Source: Cliona cf. orientalis (taxonomy: Eukaryota > Porifera > Demospongiae > Clionaida > Clionaidae). Taken from it: a stretch of 64,000 nucleotides of DNA. The position numbers were made by a program, and so were the translations under genes. Under the pieces are notes generated by a model. That model was not told where the DNA came from and did not search any database. It saw only the letters and a program-made list of their open reading frames with translations. Shown here one piece after another: positions 1 through 10,425 of this stretch (within the stretch, counting starts at the first letter, position 1; every line of letters starts with the position of its first letter). The stretch covers positions 4,981,501 to 5,045,500 of the forward strand of contig OZ005699.1 of NCBI GenBank assembly GCA_963930775.1. The letters are read 5' to 3'.

Positions 1-32
<32 letters not shown>
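1..32. repeat. (TG)n microsatellite
   Basis: Uninterrupted TG dinucleotide run at the window edge. It belongs to the tail of the dispersed repeat that follows, since the same repeat at 53.9 kb carries a CA/CT-rich run at the equivalent place. It may extend left of the window. Confidence 0.9.
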
Positions 33-413
33 TGTTATCACGCCAGCTGCTACATACCTGGTTAATACGATGCAAACAAGGTGTCATTAGGCTTTTTACG
101 CCATTTTCAAGGTCTGAATTGTGTGGATTTCGTTGAAAACGCTTCGTTCAAAAGTTCTGGCAACATTTGCTGACCACCATGGCCTTCTTCACTTCTTGAT
201 GAGCTCTCAATCGATGAAAGAGACAGCGATGGCTTCATTTCAAGATTAGTAGTGTGTAGCTCTAGCGATAGTTCTTAGAACTTGACTGACTCTTCACCGA
301 TCTCAGTAGGCTATCAACTATGCTTCTTAGCTTTACTTTGTATACTAGATCTACCGATCTGGCATGCACGTGGTACTATTACGTAATACCGTGCAATCCG
401 CATTCTTGTGGCT
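33..413 (-). repeat. Dispersed repeat B, left part, split by the TAGTCT transposon
   Basis: This stretch is the minus-strand counterpart of a repeat at about 53,400-53,950 (for example the GTATGTAGCAGCTRGCG and CCAAGAAGCRTAGTTGATAG words). The remainder of the same copy continues at 6766-6850, so one repeat copy was cut in two when the 423-6756 element inserted. The half-copies are joined by the 9-bp target duplication ACTCTACAA. I see no coding capacity in it. Confidence 0.75.
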
Positions 414-422
414 ACTCTACAA

Positions 423-500
423 TAGTCTTGCGTGCCAGCCCCTCCTACGCAAAGAGAGAGAGAAGGTCTGGTGAATGAACCTACTTCCGTTTGTCCCTTT
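423..500 (+). repeat. Left terminal inverted repeat of the DUF6589/RecQ transposon
   Basis: Matches 6420-6498 in reverse complement with only small differences in the GAGA run and a 12-bp insertion. The same architecture (TAGTCT, GC-rich stretch with GCCCC, GAGAGA, AAGGTCTGGT) recurs at 63,664 and in the MITEs at 39,681 and 52,747. Confidence 0.85.
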
Positions 501-704
501 GGAATGTATATTACGTCACTTATGTGACGTAGTACCTAACCACATTGCACTTTGCGATGATAATAATAAGTGCGTGTGCACATAAGATTGCTGTATTCAC
601 GCACGCGTAGGAGGGGCTGGCGTCTCTGCGGTCACGATCAGCTGACGAGTTTGAGATGGCTGCAGCTGGAAGATACTGTACGTCTTGCTTGTGGACAAGC
701 AGCG

Positions 705-3700
705 ATGGCCAATAATAGACGTTTGTTGAGTAGTGAGTCTTCAATCAGTGTGCATAAAGCGTGGAGAAATCTAGTTGATGAGAGGCTGAAAGAAAATGAA
801 ATGGAACTGGACATGGACTTGGTAGAGAAAATTTCAGCACCCACTTACATGTACAAAAATGCCATAGATCGTATGAAGCATTCTGTGAGAGGAAAAGTCA
901 GCTATTGGAAAGATTAAATCCAGCTACTGAGAAAATGCTTAGTGTTCATAGTTCATCTCACCAGTCAGGTCACACCATCCCATCGCGTAAAAGCTGTCCA
1001 TTCTCGCATCCTTAACGCAGAATCAAGTATCCAAGGGTGTCAATCAGTGAATCAGATATGGATTGTAGTTGCGCATCTCCAGGAGTTGAGGTATTAAAAT
1101 TGATTTCAGCGATTATATTTGCATACCATTTACTACATACATAATATGTAGTAGTACAGCTACTTACTATAGCCTCGTCCCTAGCCCCCTCCCTGCTACT
1201 TACCTACTAACCTCCTGGTCTCACATCAGCCACTCAATATCATAATAATATTATTATTATTGTTATGATGTCTTCCAAATATTTGTACAGGTCATTATAG
1301 GACATAAGTCAAAGCCAAAGGCAATAACACTCACACACCCACTAGAAAAGTACTTGCCAAACGCCTTGCTCGTGGGAGTGCGGTCTCTGTTGCTGTTGAG
1401 TGCGTATGAAATAAAAGAACACAGAAGCATGTCATCACAGCCCTTGCTCAGAACATCAGAAAGGAATTGAAAGAACTTTGTTCTCGCCGTGTCATGTCGC
1501 TTCAGAGAGCTCGTGATTCCAGCACACTCCAGGAGTTTAACTGGGATGCCATTGTCGATGAAGCAACAGAACATGCTCTGAACTTGGTTCAACTCCTAGC
1601 TGAATGTACAAAAAGAAAAAAAATCAGAGACGACACAAAATCAATAATTGGAATGTTGTTATCATTGTTGTGCAAGAATCGTAATCCCAAGATGACTCTA
1701 TTTCAAAGAATGATCTCTCTTGTCCTGTATGCTGGCCACTCTGCAAAAGGTTAGAACTTGTTAATTATCATTAACTACCAGGTGCTAACAGCAAAGCTCA
1801 GACGTGTTGATATTTAATAATTATAGTATACACTGTGTGATACCGTATAGCGGGAAATTTTCGTTGGTGCTAATTTTCGTATGATTGACCAAAATACCCT
1901 TAGAATAAATTTTCGTATTTTTTAATTTCGTATGCTTGCTGTGGGAGATTGTGCGCATGCGCAGCTGCTAGCGCTCGCACTATACGGTAACGCTAGCATC
2001 ACTGGCTTCCCCTTGATCGTAGTGGAGCTAATCAACGTCCACTGGGATCAGGAAGGTCACTCCATTTCGACGCCTTGGCAAAGAACGGATAAAGAGACAT
2101 TGTTCAGTGAGCTAGCCTTGCAATGATTTAGCATCCGCCGCTTGCGCTAGCGACCGCATGTGGCCGTGGTAGGCCTATTGGTCGAAGGTCACGCACGAAA
2201 GAAAAAAGGTTCGCACGTTCAAATTTTCGCAGTTTTTATTTTCATATAAGGGATGGAGCATACGAAATATACGAAAATTGGCACCATACGAAAATTTCCC
2301 GCTATACGGTAGTCATGCCTTGACATAGGTGTATACCAGGCTTCATAAGCTACACTTGTGTGCAAGTCATCGTGACACCCTAACAATACTGGATATTCTA
2401 GGAAAAGGATACGACACAAAAAATGATGAAATGGAGCAATGCACTCACTTTAAGGATCAATTCAAACAATGTATGATTATATGTTTTTTTGTACTTTTTT
2501 TTCTTGTATTACTGTTTATCTGCCACCAGATTCCAGAGATTGGTATGGATCAGATTTCTCGAGAATCAGTTTCCAGAGCATTTGGAGGTCAAGATGAAGC
2601 AGATCTATCATCACACAACTACAGTATGGAGCTCGAGTTTTCTTTTGATGAATTATAGACACAGCCAATAATGTCTCATGAATCCCAATGAAGTGTCCTA
2701 ACACCTCTGATATTCAATCAGAAATGTCTTCGCCTGTATCTTTTCAATCACCCAGTTATTCTCCAGTCTCTATTACAGATTCACTTGAATGTTCCCATTC
2801 TCAGAATGAGATGCCAGAACAAGAACAGACACCTAGCTGCTTTGAAGTCTCCATCACTGGATGGTAATAGTCAACAACAATCGAGTCAAGTGAAGGAGTC
2901 AAGATTGTCGGTGATAATGTAGACAAAAATGTCAAAACTAGATTCATGCGCATTGACCGACAGGGAAAATTATTGCATTATTTCCATTGTTATGCCACTC
3001 AAGATATATTTGATTTGTCTATGCCAGAAGATTATCCAGATGTACCAGCTAATCCAAAGCTTGAAGATCTATTACCATCCAAATCAGATATATCAGAAAT
3101 GAAATATTTTTTTCCATTCATGTAGCAAAAATCCTGTGCAAATACATGCCATTCTTTATCGAAGACTTTAGCGATGTGATCCCAGAACAACTTGAGCACC
3201 CTATATATGTCATCACAAGTGAGCCAAAAATCAGATGTGGTGAGCATTGTACTCCATAAAATCAACAGTTATAATATAGTTACTATGCAAAATAATGTTA
3301 AATTTAAAATTAATATTATAGGTCCCTCTAGGAGTGTATCTTAAGGACGAGAACAAACTGGATGAGATGGTAGATATCTTGCACGAACTGCATAGATATG
3401 TTCCAGCCAAGTCAGAGACTACAGAAGTACCTGTACCTGACAGCACTGAAGTTCAGCCATTGTCTGAGATTGCTTTCCATCGCCTATTATTTGGTGGCCA
3501 TCAGTTAACAGTGAAACGTGCCAGAGCTGGAGTAAGGATTAGAAACAACTCCACCAACAGTGCTGACCGACTAGAAGGATTGCTACCAGTTACCGAAGAC
3601 TGGAACGCTAAAGTTGTCTTCCTTGAGGTATGTATATAGAATTATTATCTGATCTTTTGTAAACAATCCCAAGAATTTTATTACATTAAACTTGGTTAAA

Positions 3701-4774
3701 CAGTCATAATTATAGTTTATGTTAAATCTTACCAACATAAACCACCACATACATAATATTATAGGTGATATGGAAATGATTATATAAGATGAGCTCAGCA
3801 TCAGATAGTGGAACTCCCTTCCAGCTACGAAACCTTCTCAACAGAAAGAATATTGGTATCTCACCTAAGAAAGATGTCAATTCTCGTGAGGACTTTTTCC
3901 ATCTCGTAGTTGGTGCTCATGTCTTAGTTGCTGCTATGGAATTTCTTGGAATGGACAGCCTAGACGACAATCCAAATGCAGAAATTTCAAAGAGGAGCGG
4001 AAAGAAATCCTACTGTCAGTTTGTGGTAGCATTGTCAAAGAATTCACAGACATTAGCACAATCAAACCCAAGCAGAATTTTAACACTGTTAATGAGCCAG
4101 AAAATTCCAACCACCATAAGAGTGAAGACAACGATTTGGTGTTATCTTATGCCAAGGAAGTCTTATCTTTTGGTCTTTTGTATAAAGAAGTTGTAGCTGC
4201 AGTCCGTGGAGGTGGCGGTGTGAGAGTACTGAGTTGGTGGCATTTCATGATGTTGATATTTGAAGAGTACTGGCCGTGTTAACTATAGCATCGAAGCCTT
4301 TATACTGCTAGCCCAGTACAAGTTCTTCTTACTCAGTTCAAGGGAAAAAACACATATAGTCGATTCATCAATATGCATGGCCTTGCAGGTAGGAATATAG
4401 GTCGTGATCTGTACATGGAACACCTGAATCGATTATTGAAAGATGTGATCAATGCACTGGGTGCAAACAAGACTCCAAAAGCAATTGAACGACTGGGAAA
4501 ATGCATAGCCCCACTAGGAGAGGTACTGGATACATACGACAGAGTTCATGGTGTTGAGTCCCAACTGTCTGACCATAACCCACCCAGCGTTGATAAGGAT
4601 TTGACCGCTCTTGTTAATGAACTATTTAAAGCCAATGCGTTCAATAGCAGTCCTGGACGTAAGCATTGTGCATATAGTACTTTCGTCAACAATCCAGTGT
4701 CATTATTAGACAAAGATGAGATCAATACATGGATGAAAATTCAGTGGACAAAATTAATAGCAGGACTACTTTAA
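705..4774 (+). pseudogene. DUF6589-family gene (putative transposase), decayed
   Basis: A spliced gene spread over about six exons: about 705-897, about 1450-1751, from 2329, about 2880-3235, about 3322-3627 and about 3765-4774. Family hallmarks in order are the CHMT-like block LCKNRNPKMTLFQRMISL with VLYAGHS, a GDNVDKNV...LHYFHCYA block, the FGGHQLTVKRARAG and DRLEGLLPVTEDW core (GDQLT in relatives), FQLRNLLNRKN, and a C-terminal MHGLAGRNIGRDLYMEHLNR followed by GANKTPKAIERLGKC. These blocks match the uncharacterised DUF6589 proteins I know from cnidarian and sponge genomes. Biochemistry is unknown; transposase is inferred from its place inside a TIR element. Breaks: a T-run frameshift near 3110, a stop at the start of the last exon (about 3776), and a frameshift near 3990. 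The H in GGHQLT replaces the usual D, a possible loss of a key acidic residue. Confidence 0.75.
1841..2311. mobile_element. TA-flanked MITE (TACCGTATAGCGGG ends) inside a DUF6589 intron
   Basis: TACCGTATAGCGGGAAATTT at 1841 is mirrored by AAATTTCCCGCTATACGGTA ending at 2311, and inner words (CATACGAAAAT) are also inverted. TA is the likely target duplication. It lies wholly between the donor at 1752 and the acceptor at 2328, so it need not affect the mRNA. Relatives: 50,378-51,739 and 54,250-54,473. Confidence 0.85.
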
Positions 4775-4781
4775 TAATATA

Positions 4782-6340
4782 TTATGCAAACAATACTTGA
4801 TTTTCACAATTTCCACAATCGCAGCTTATGCTACAGACATCACAACACATACATCCTTTGTTTTCAGGATCATGTATGTAAGTATCAAAGTCATAAAACA
4901 ACACTTTTCGGCGACACATATCACTACTTTCACAATAGTTCATCATCCCATCGCCAACAAATCTTTTCAGTCCTTTGTCATAAAGCATCACTGCATGAGA
5001 CACATTTCCATCTCTTCCTGCCCTTCCAGTGGCTTGAACATACTGCTCTATGTCTTCAGGTGGTCCCCAGTGAATGACATAGCGAATGTCGGGAGTATCT
5101 ACACCCATACCAAAAGCAATAGTAGATATCACAATATGCAAAAGGAGACCCAGGCTGCAGAAATGCTTTCAGCACACCATCCTTCACTGATGCATGTGTT
5201 GCACTAGTGAAATAGTCAAACAATTGAAATTCTGGCAGGTCGGGGGCACCAACTGGATCAACTCGCTCCTCCCTTAGAATAGAATGTAGAGCTGTGCACA
5301 CTTGGCCTGGGTTTGGCAGTAGACTATAGTCCTCGGCATTTTTGTCCTTTCTCTCCGTAGTGCTTGTATCATATGGTTGAAGGAGGTCTCAAGTGACTCA
5401 AAAGGAAGCACAGAGTAAATGATATTTCTTTTGTTGATGTTTTCACTAATCATAAGTGTGTTGTGCATTCCCAGCGTTTTGATTACACATCTCCTCAATG
5501 ATGCTGTAGCAGTAGCTGTCATTGCCAAGATGTTCACACTTGATGGTAAAATACTTCTGAGCTCTCCCAAGCGTGAAAATTCCCTCCTAAAATCACTTCC
5601 CCTGTGTACATAAAGGTGATAAAATTAATAATCAATAATTATCATGGGTAAGGGGACGAAAAAATAGCGTCACTATGACATGCCCCCTCGTGTCATGGCA
5701 AGAGTAAGTCCAGCTCAAGGCCAAAGGATAATCAAAATTCATGCTAAGGTTAGCATCACAGTCATGGCACACCCCCCGGCCCCCCCCCCCCTCTGTTAAA
5801 TGACATACGTATTTTAAAGTGTGATAATTATGCACAGTAACTAACCGTTTCTTGACACAGTGGGCCTCATCAATCACAAATGCAACCAATTTCTTAGTGT
5901 ACATTTGTAACTCTCAGATAGACACATTGTACGAAACTTGGGATTTCCAATTAACTGCTCTGGACTAATGAACACCAGCTGGCACTTCCCTTGTATCACA
6001 TCATCTTCATACATTCTTTGTCTGTATCCGAAGTAACATAAGCACTAGTAACACCCTTCTTTCTAAAAGTTTCTACTTGGTCCTTCATGAGCGCTGACAA
6101 CAGTGAAACGATGATAACAATAGACCCTTGGGACGAACGAAGGCTATCAAACACACCAGGCAGGCATCCATAGCACAAACTCTAGCCATAACCGGTAGGT
6201 AGTGCAGCAAAAACGTCAGAGCCAGATACAAAGTTTAGGATAACCTCTTTCTGTTTGTCCTTGATGGTAGTGTAGCCTAGTTCAGCACAAGCACGCTCGA
6301 TAGCTTGTTCGATAGTAGGAGTAGTAGCACTCGCATCCAT
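4782..6340 (-). pseudogene. RecQ-family DNA helicase gene of the transposon, decayed
   Basis: Reads leftward from ATG 6340. Visible SF2 motifs in order: an N-terminal lead (ELGYTTIKDKQ), motif I ALPTGYG whose Lys codon is now a stop (about 6181), motif Ia region VSLLSALMKDQVE, VFISPEQLIGNP, motif II DEAHCVKK, motif III AMTATATA, IVYCQTQ (motif IV), STIAFGMGVD (V), QATGRAGRDG (VI), then a Cys-rich RecQ zinc-binding end (CRRK...CMCCDVC...CDCGNC). A U2-type intron lies at about 5617-5848 (donor GTTAGT, acceptor ACACAG). Frameshifts lie near motif Ia/II and before motif V. The protein ends after the zinc module, so no RQC or HRDC domain is present. It converges on the DUF6589 gene. Confidence 0.85.
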
Positions 6341-6498
6341 AATCATACATGCCGCGTGAATTATACGCGTGCACGTACATTAACTGGTCACATGATATGA
6401 TTCTGCAATCTCATTGGTAGTTCCTATATCGTACCTAGGGACAAACGGAAGTACCTCTCTCTTTCTCTTTGCGTAGGAGGGGCTGGCACGCAAGACTA

Positions 6499-6745
6499 TT
6501 GTAGAGTAGCCACAAGAATGAGGATTGCACGGTATTACGTAATAGTACCACGTGCGTGCCAGATCGGTAGATCTAGTATACAAAGTAAAACCAAGAAGCA
6601 TAGTTGATAGCCTACTGAGATCGGTGAAGAGTCAGTCAAGTTCTAAGAACTATCGCTAGAGCTACACACTACAAATCTTGAAATGAAGCCATCGCTGTCT
6701 CTTTCATCAATTGAGAGCTCATCAAGAAGTGAAGAAGGCCATGGC
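6499..6745 (+). repeat. Inverted duplicate of the left flank inside the right end of the transposon
   Basis: Starting right after the inner terminus at 6498, the sequence TTGTAGAGTAGCC... is the reverse complement of the left flank 178-422, including the target duplication, at about 97% by eye. It ends at 6745, followed by an 11-bp second terminus (GTGCGAGACTA) and then the direct-repeat target site. This suggests an aberrant insertion or repair with template switching into the flank. Confidence 0.8.
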
Positions 6746-6756
6746 GTGCGAGACTA

Positions 6757-7262
6757 ACTCTACAACTACACTAAAGAGTACCACCGTTGCTTGTATATAC
6801 CTTGCAAATTTGCAACATGCAGACTAGCATTGCTATTGCGCCAAGGGTTTTGCACTATAGTGCCTCATGTATTAGGCTGGACTTCGAATAGTCTACGTAA
6901 GATCAATAACTAACATGCTAAACAGCCGTAAAACTAGCTTTATGCCACGTTTCAGCACAAATAAACAGCTAGCAATCGTAGCCATACCCACTTAATACGG
7001 CTGCACTCAACGACACATGGTGAAGTATCGTGGCTGCCCTTGCTCTGGATTGGTAACCGTGCTTGAATAAGCCTGAAATCAATAGTAGCCACTGCTACTA
7101 TTCAAATTATGATGCTAGCGTGGGTAACTTACCTGGGCGCTCTTTCGCGTATAAACGTGATACTGATACCTCGAATATCGGCCCATCCCCCAATCTTGGC
7201 CCAGTGTAAGGTGCACTGCCCATGGGCCCTCTTTCGCGAGGGTACGGTATATGTAGGTTCTA
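6757..7262. repeat. Dispersed repeats B (remainder) and C
   Basis: 6757-6850 carries the remainder of repeat B (CTTGCAAATTTGCAACATG, also at 53.4 kb inverted). 6850-7262 matches the repeat at 18,030-18,360 and 41,280-41,550, sharing GGGCCCTCTTTCGCGAGGG and TATCGGCCCATCCCC. No gene is seen here. Confidence 0.7.
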
Positions 7263-7282
7263 CTGCAATAAATGTAACTCAC

Positions 7283-7379
7283 CATATAATCAATATCATC
7301 CACTTCAAATCTTTTCCTGAGGTCATGAAACACTCTTGGGCAGTATTCCTTGAACTTAAAGTGACCAGGAAGATTTTCC
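7283..7379 (-). CDS. PIP4K2-like kinase, exon 3
   Basis: Encodes 32 residues including [17 protein letters not shown] and [11 protein letters not shown], close to the [17 protein letters not shown]...RERFGIDDQDY block of animal PIP4K2 kinases at the start of the catalytic domain. Acceptor GATAG and donor GTGAGT frame it exactly. Its one-base 5' overhang fits the two-base overhang of the exon at 19,269-19,366. The ATP-binding lobe and catalytic exons must lie left of the window, beyond the DUF6589/RecQ transposon. Confidence 0.9.
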
Positions 7380-7464
7380 CTATCATGATATATAACATAC
7401 TGTATACATGCACACAATGTACACACTGTATTACATGTATGGCAACAGAGAGTCCATATCATAG

Positions 7465-7660
7465 AGTTGGTAGACTCCATAAGTAGGGATGCCCAGATAC
7501 TCCATTATATAATACATTACAAATACCCAAATATCTTAAAACAGGTAACTTTATGAAATTTGTAAGTGTAAAAATCGGAATCTCCAGCAAATTACATGTA
7601 TCTATCTAATAAGACCAAGATCATTCATCAAAACAATAATATATGCCAGAACCAGATGTA
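7465..7660 (+). repeat. Dispersed repeat D2 (TAAGTAGGGATG family), fragment
   Basis: Contains AGAGTTGGTAGACTCCATAA, TACATTACAAATACCC and AAGACCAAGATCATTCATCA. The same ordered words occur at 20.0, 20.6, 25.0, 44.5 and 45.5 kb. Confidence 0.75.
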
Positions 7661-7699
7661 AAAAAAAAAAAAATAGCCATTTGTCAACATTCAATAAGC

Positions 7700-7832
7700 G
7701 CATGATAATCGAGAAAGCAAGCGTAGGGATGTATAGTGAATTTGACTATTCCTACAAATCTTGTTTGTGTACTTTTTTGACCCTGCCATCCCTACTTCGT
7801 CCATCAATTTTATTTTATACTTATATGGTAAC
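7700..7832 (+). repeat. Half copy of TIR element D (GCAAGCGTAGGGATGTA arm)
   Basis: Matches the right arm of the complete elements at 21.9, 24.3 and 42.9 kb: GCAAGCGTAGGGATGTATAG, then TTGTTTGTGTACTTTT and CCCTGCCATCCCTACTTC. The left arm is missing. Confidence 0.75.
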
Positions 7833-8584
7833 ACTTTGCTTGGCATGTCTACCTCTCTTAAGTTGACTATAAGCTAGAGGTCATGTATAACACGAGCACT
7901 CTTGTGGCTGGTCTGTACGTATATATGTACGTAACTGCTACTGTGCCAACTCTAATTTTCTGAATGACCAAAAATAATTTATAACATCGATATCATTGTT
8001 CAGATAGAAAATGAAAAAAATTTTAACTAATGGCTTGCTGGCATCTAAGAATGGAAAGGGAACATGGAATCACTGACCATTATTTTGTGATTGCTATCAG
8101 CATAGAAATATTATAATATTGCATCATTTCTATCCTGCAAGTGTTGGTGTAACAAGATCAAACATACTTGCTATGCTGTTTCTTCATCACTAGCACTTTC
8201 TCCATATTTTATCCCACTGATGCATGCTCAATAGTGTGAGATACAAAGAAGACATCCTAGCTATCCAAGGACTGAGTTTGCTATTTTAAATTAATGGCCT
8301 ATGGGATGAAGCTCTTATAAGAGTATGGTGTTTGGAATACCAGGCTTATGCTGGGCCTCTATGGTGCTCTAGCTACTGACTCAACGTTTGGAAAAGATGT
8401 GATAGCCACACTCTACTACAAACGAGGAAGCTACATGTAGCTAAGCTCTAACCGCTGTATTGAAACTGAATTCTGAGTTGTGCTTCTCAAGCTCCCGCTA
8501 TGCTATGTATGATTGAGGTGAACCTGAGAGAGCCCCACATAATGGTACTGCACTGCACGAATGAGACTGATATATTATTATACA
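7833..8584. other. Non-coding interval, nothing recognised
   Basis: AT-rich sequence with frequent stops in all frames. I see no family domain, no TIR pair and no tandem array. It lies in a PIP4K intron. Confidence 0.5.
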
Positions 8585-8870
8585 TGTACATGATTCACAG
8601 GGGGTAAAGTAATCAGTGGTGTTGTCGTTGTGAGAATAATCGCTATACTTCGAGACCTAGGTATCTGATTGACTCGTAAGCACAATGAATCAGTCGAATT
8701 TGGCGAAAACTGGCTTCAGTATATATATATTTCAAATCGAGAGACACGATGCATGAGCGTCACAAGTAGTGCCTCATTGTTGGCTATTGCAGCCACACCT
8801 ATCAACAATGCTGGTCATGTGCTTTCTGCTCATGCGCACAACTATATGTACAAGTAAGTGGCCTAGTATA
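8585..8870 (+). repeat. Dispersed repeat E
   Basis: GGGGTAAAGTAATC, TCGAATTTGGCGAAAA, TTTCAAATCGAG and CACACCTATCAACAATGC recur in the same order at 46,290-46,540, and in diverged form at 60,850-61,100 and (minus) 40,990-41,240. No coding capacity. Confidence 0.75.
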
Positions 8871-8962
8871 TATGTACATGTATATGAACTGGTAAAGATC
8901 GTCGAAATGTTCTAATTAAATGCTTTGCGAGTGATGTTTGCATATACAACATATATATAGTA

Positions 8963-9653
8963 TACTGTAAAGTCTGGTTACTAAGCGCACATGCTTATTA
9001 ACATATTTTTTTATAAGCGCATGTTTCCCTCCTGTTATTGTCTAATAAGCACATGCGCCCAATAAAAAAATGACAGTAATCTTCATTGTTTGATCAAGAG
9101 TTGTCCATGCTCTACATGGCTAGAATTAATTTACTACCTATTTTCGGATAGCCAGCTGCACAAGATTGGCTATACCGTAAAAGTTTTAATTACAGTGCCA
9201 CTCTAATGTAAGCGCCATTTAGCATTGGACAATATCATTGTCGTTCTAATTATAGCGCCAAAGTACAGTCAGAGATACAAAAACGTTCTAATCGGAGCGC
9301 CAAGCGCAGTTCTGAACAACTTTTACGGTACTCAACACTGCGATGTACTACTGAGATGGGTTCGGACTCTTGACCTTGATTTTGAAGTGAGTCTCACCAA
9401 AGAAGTCGGCTATTTTTCCATGGTTTTCTTCCTGCGATGGCTTCCGATCATACTCCCATGAACTATTACAGAGCTTATTCCAAGAATGGCTGTGTTCATA
9501 ACTTGCTAGCTTTGTGATTGAGCGCTCAAATGTGCTGGCAATGGGTGGGGTCAAAACTTCACTCTCTATTAAGCACACATTGTCTAATAGGCACATGTTT
9601 CCTTACCACCAAGAGTGATAAGTGCATGCACTTATTAACCAGACTTCATGGTA
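8963..9653. mobile_element. TA-flanked MITE (TACTGTAAAGTCTGGTTA ends) with a nested MITE
   Basis: TACTGTAAAGTCTGGTTAC at 8963 pairs with AACCAGACTTCATGGTA ending at 9653. The subterminal stretches repeat 'AAGCGCATG' and 'AATAAGCACATG' words in both orientations. A second element is inserted at 9173-9330. Confidence 0.8.
9173..9330. mobile_element. Nested 158-bp MITE (TACCGTAAAAGTT ends)
   Basis: TACCGTAAAAGTTTTAATTA is mirrored by CAACTTTTACGGTA. The interior carries repeated 'TCTAAT..AGCGCCA' words. It lies inside the 8963-9653 element and is therefore younger. Confidence 0.8.
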
Positions 9654-10425
9654 TCGTTTGGCTGAAATGCGAAGCCCTATAAAATCGAATCTTTCACAAG
9701 TATCTGTAAAATTGCAAAATTCATGAAAAGTTTCCCGCTATACGGTAAATTGTGCAATGTGCACACAGGGTACATGTACGTGCTCTAAGAGTTCTAGTTT
9801 AATTTTTAGACAGATATTTTTCTTATATTATAGTCTGTGTCCTAACCTGGAGGGTGTAAAAGATGCGCTCTCCTACAAGTTCAAAAGGCTCATGATTGAT
9901 CAGAATTGTTGCGCCAATGAGGGTGTCGTAGGGATGCATTCTCAAGTGAATGGTACATAGCGCCAAGCGTTTCGAGAGAGATGCTCAGTAGGCCATGTCA
10001 GTTCTTTGTCATAGTCTGGTGGTACGTAGATTCAACGAGAGAAAATGTGGTCATGATGAGTTTGAGCAGCTGCTCTTGGCCTGCAGTGAGGGGTGTGGTC
10101 TACACCATAATACGTAGCATAGGCTCTGAGCATGCGCATTGTACTAGCTGGAAATTGGGTACTGTCAGTAGCTCATGCACATTATCCCATGGTTGTGACA
10201 TCAAACATACTTGTATTGTACGTTGGTCATATTCCGTATATTATGAATAGTATAGATCTATTAGCCATTCTCTGAGTTTTTTAAATAGTGAAACTACATG
10301 TAGTTCGAAGCTACCCGACTGTCTTCTATTCATGGAAAAGCACTGGTTGATTCAACTAGCCATGGTTCCGTGGGGGTCCCAGTGATGTCAGCCAAAAAAG
10401 TACTCAGACTCCCTCTCTGCATATA
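9654..10425. other. Repeat-rich non-coding interval left of the Ngaro-like element
   Basis: Includes a TTTCCCGCTATACGGTA terminus at about 9730 (single end of the TACCGTATAGCGGG family). 9830-9960 is related to 30,485-30,620 (GTGTCCTAACCTGGAGGG, ATGCGCTCTCCTACAAGTTC). No host exon is seen. Confidence 0.6.

Larger units (their letters stand above)
423..6756. mobile_element. Two-gene DNA transposon with TAGTCT ends (DUF6589 + RecQ)
   Basis: The element starts TAGTCTTGCGTGCCAGCCCC at 423 and ends in ...GAGACTA at 6756. It is flanked by the 9-bp direct repeat ACTCTACAA at 414-422 and 6757-6765. Its core, 423-6498, has near-identical inverted ends of about 75 bp: TAGTCTTGCGTGCCAGCCCC, a GAGA-rich run, then ACTTCCGTTTGTCCC. 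It carries a DUF6589-family gene on plus and a RecQ-like helicase on minus, converging. Both genes are decayed (frameshifts and an in-frame stop), so this copy looks non-autonomous now. The 9-bp duplication fits Mutator-like integration, but I do not recognise a known superfamily. It sits in what should be intron 3 of the PIP4K-like host gene. Confidence 0.85.

Noticed and set aside
570-915. Long open frame starting at 570, upstream of the DUF6589 start
   Set aside because: The first 45 codons lie in the GC-rich terminal region (TAGGAGGGGCTGG); protein-like sequence begins at ATG 705, so 705 is the better start.
423-6756. A Helitron, because a helicase is present
   Set aside because: The helicase is RecQ-type, not Pif1-type; there are long TIRs and a 9-bp target duplication and no Rep domain, none of which fits a Helitron.
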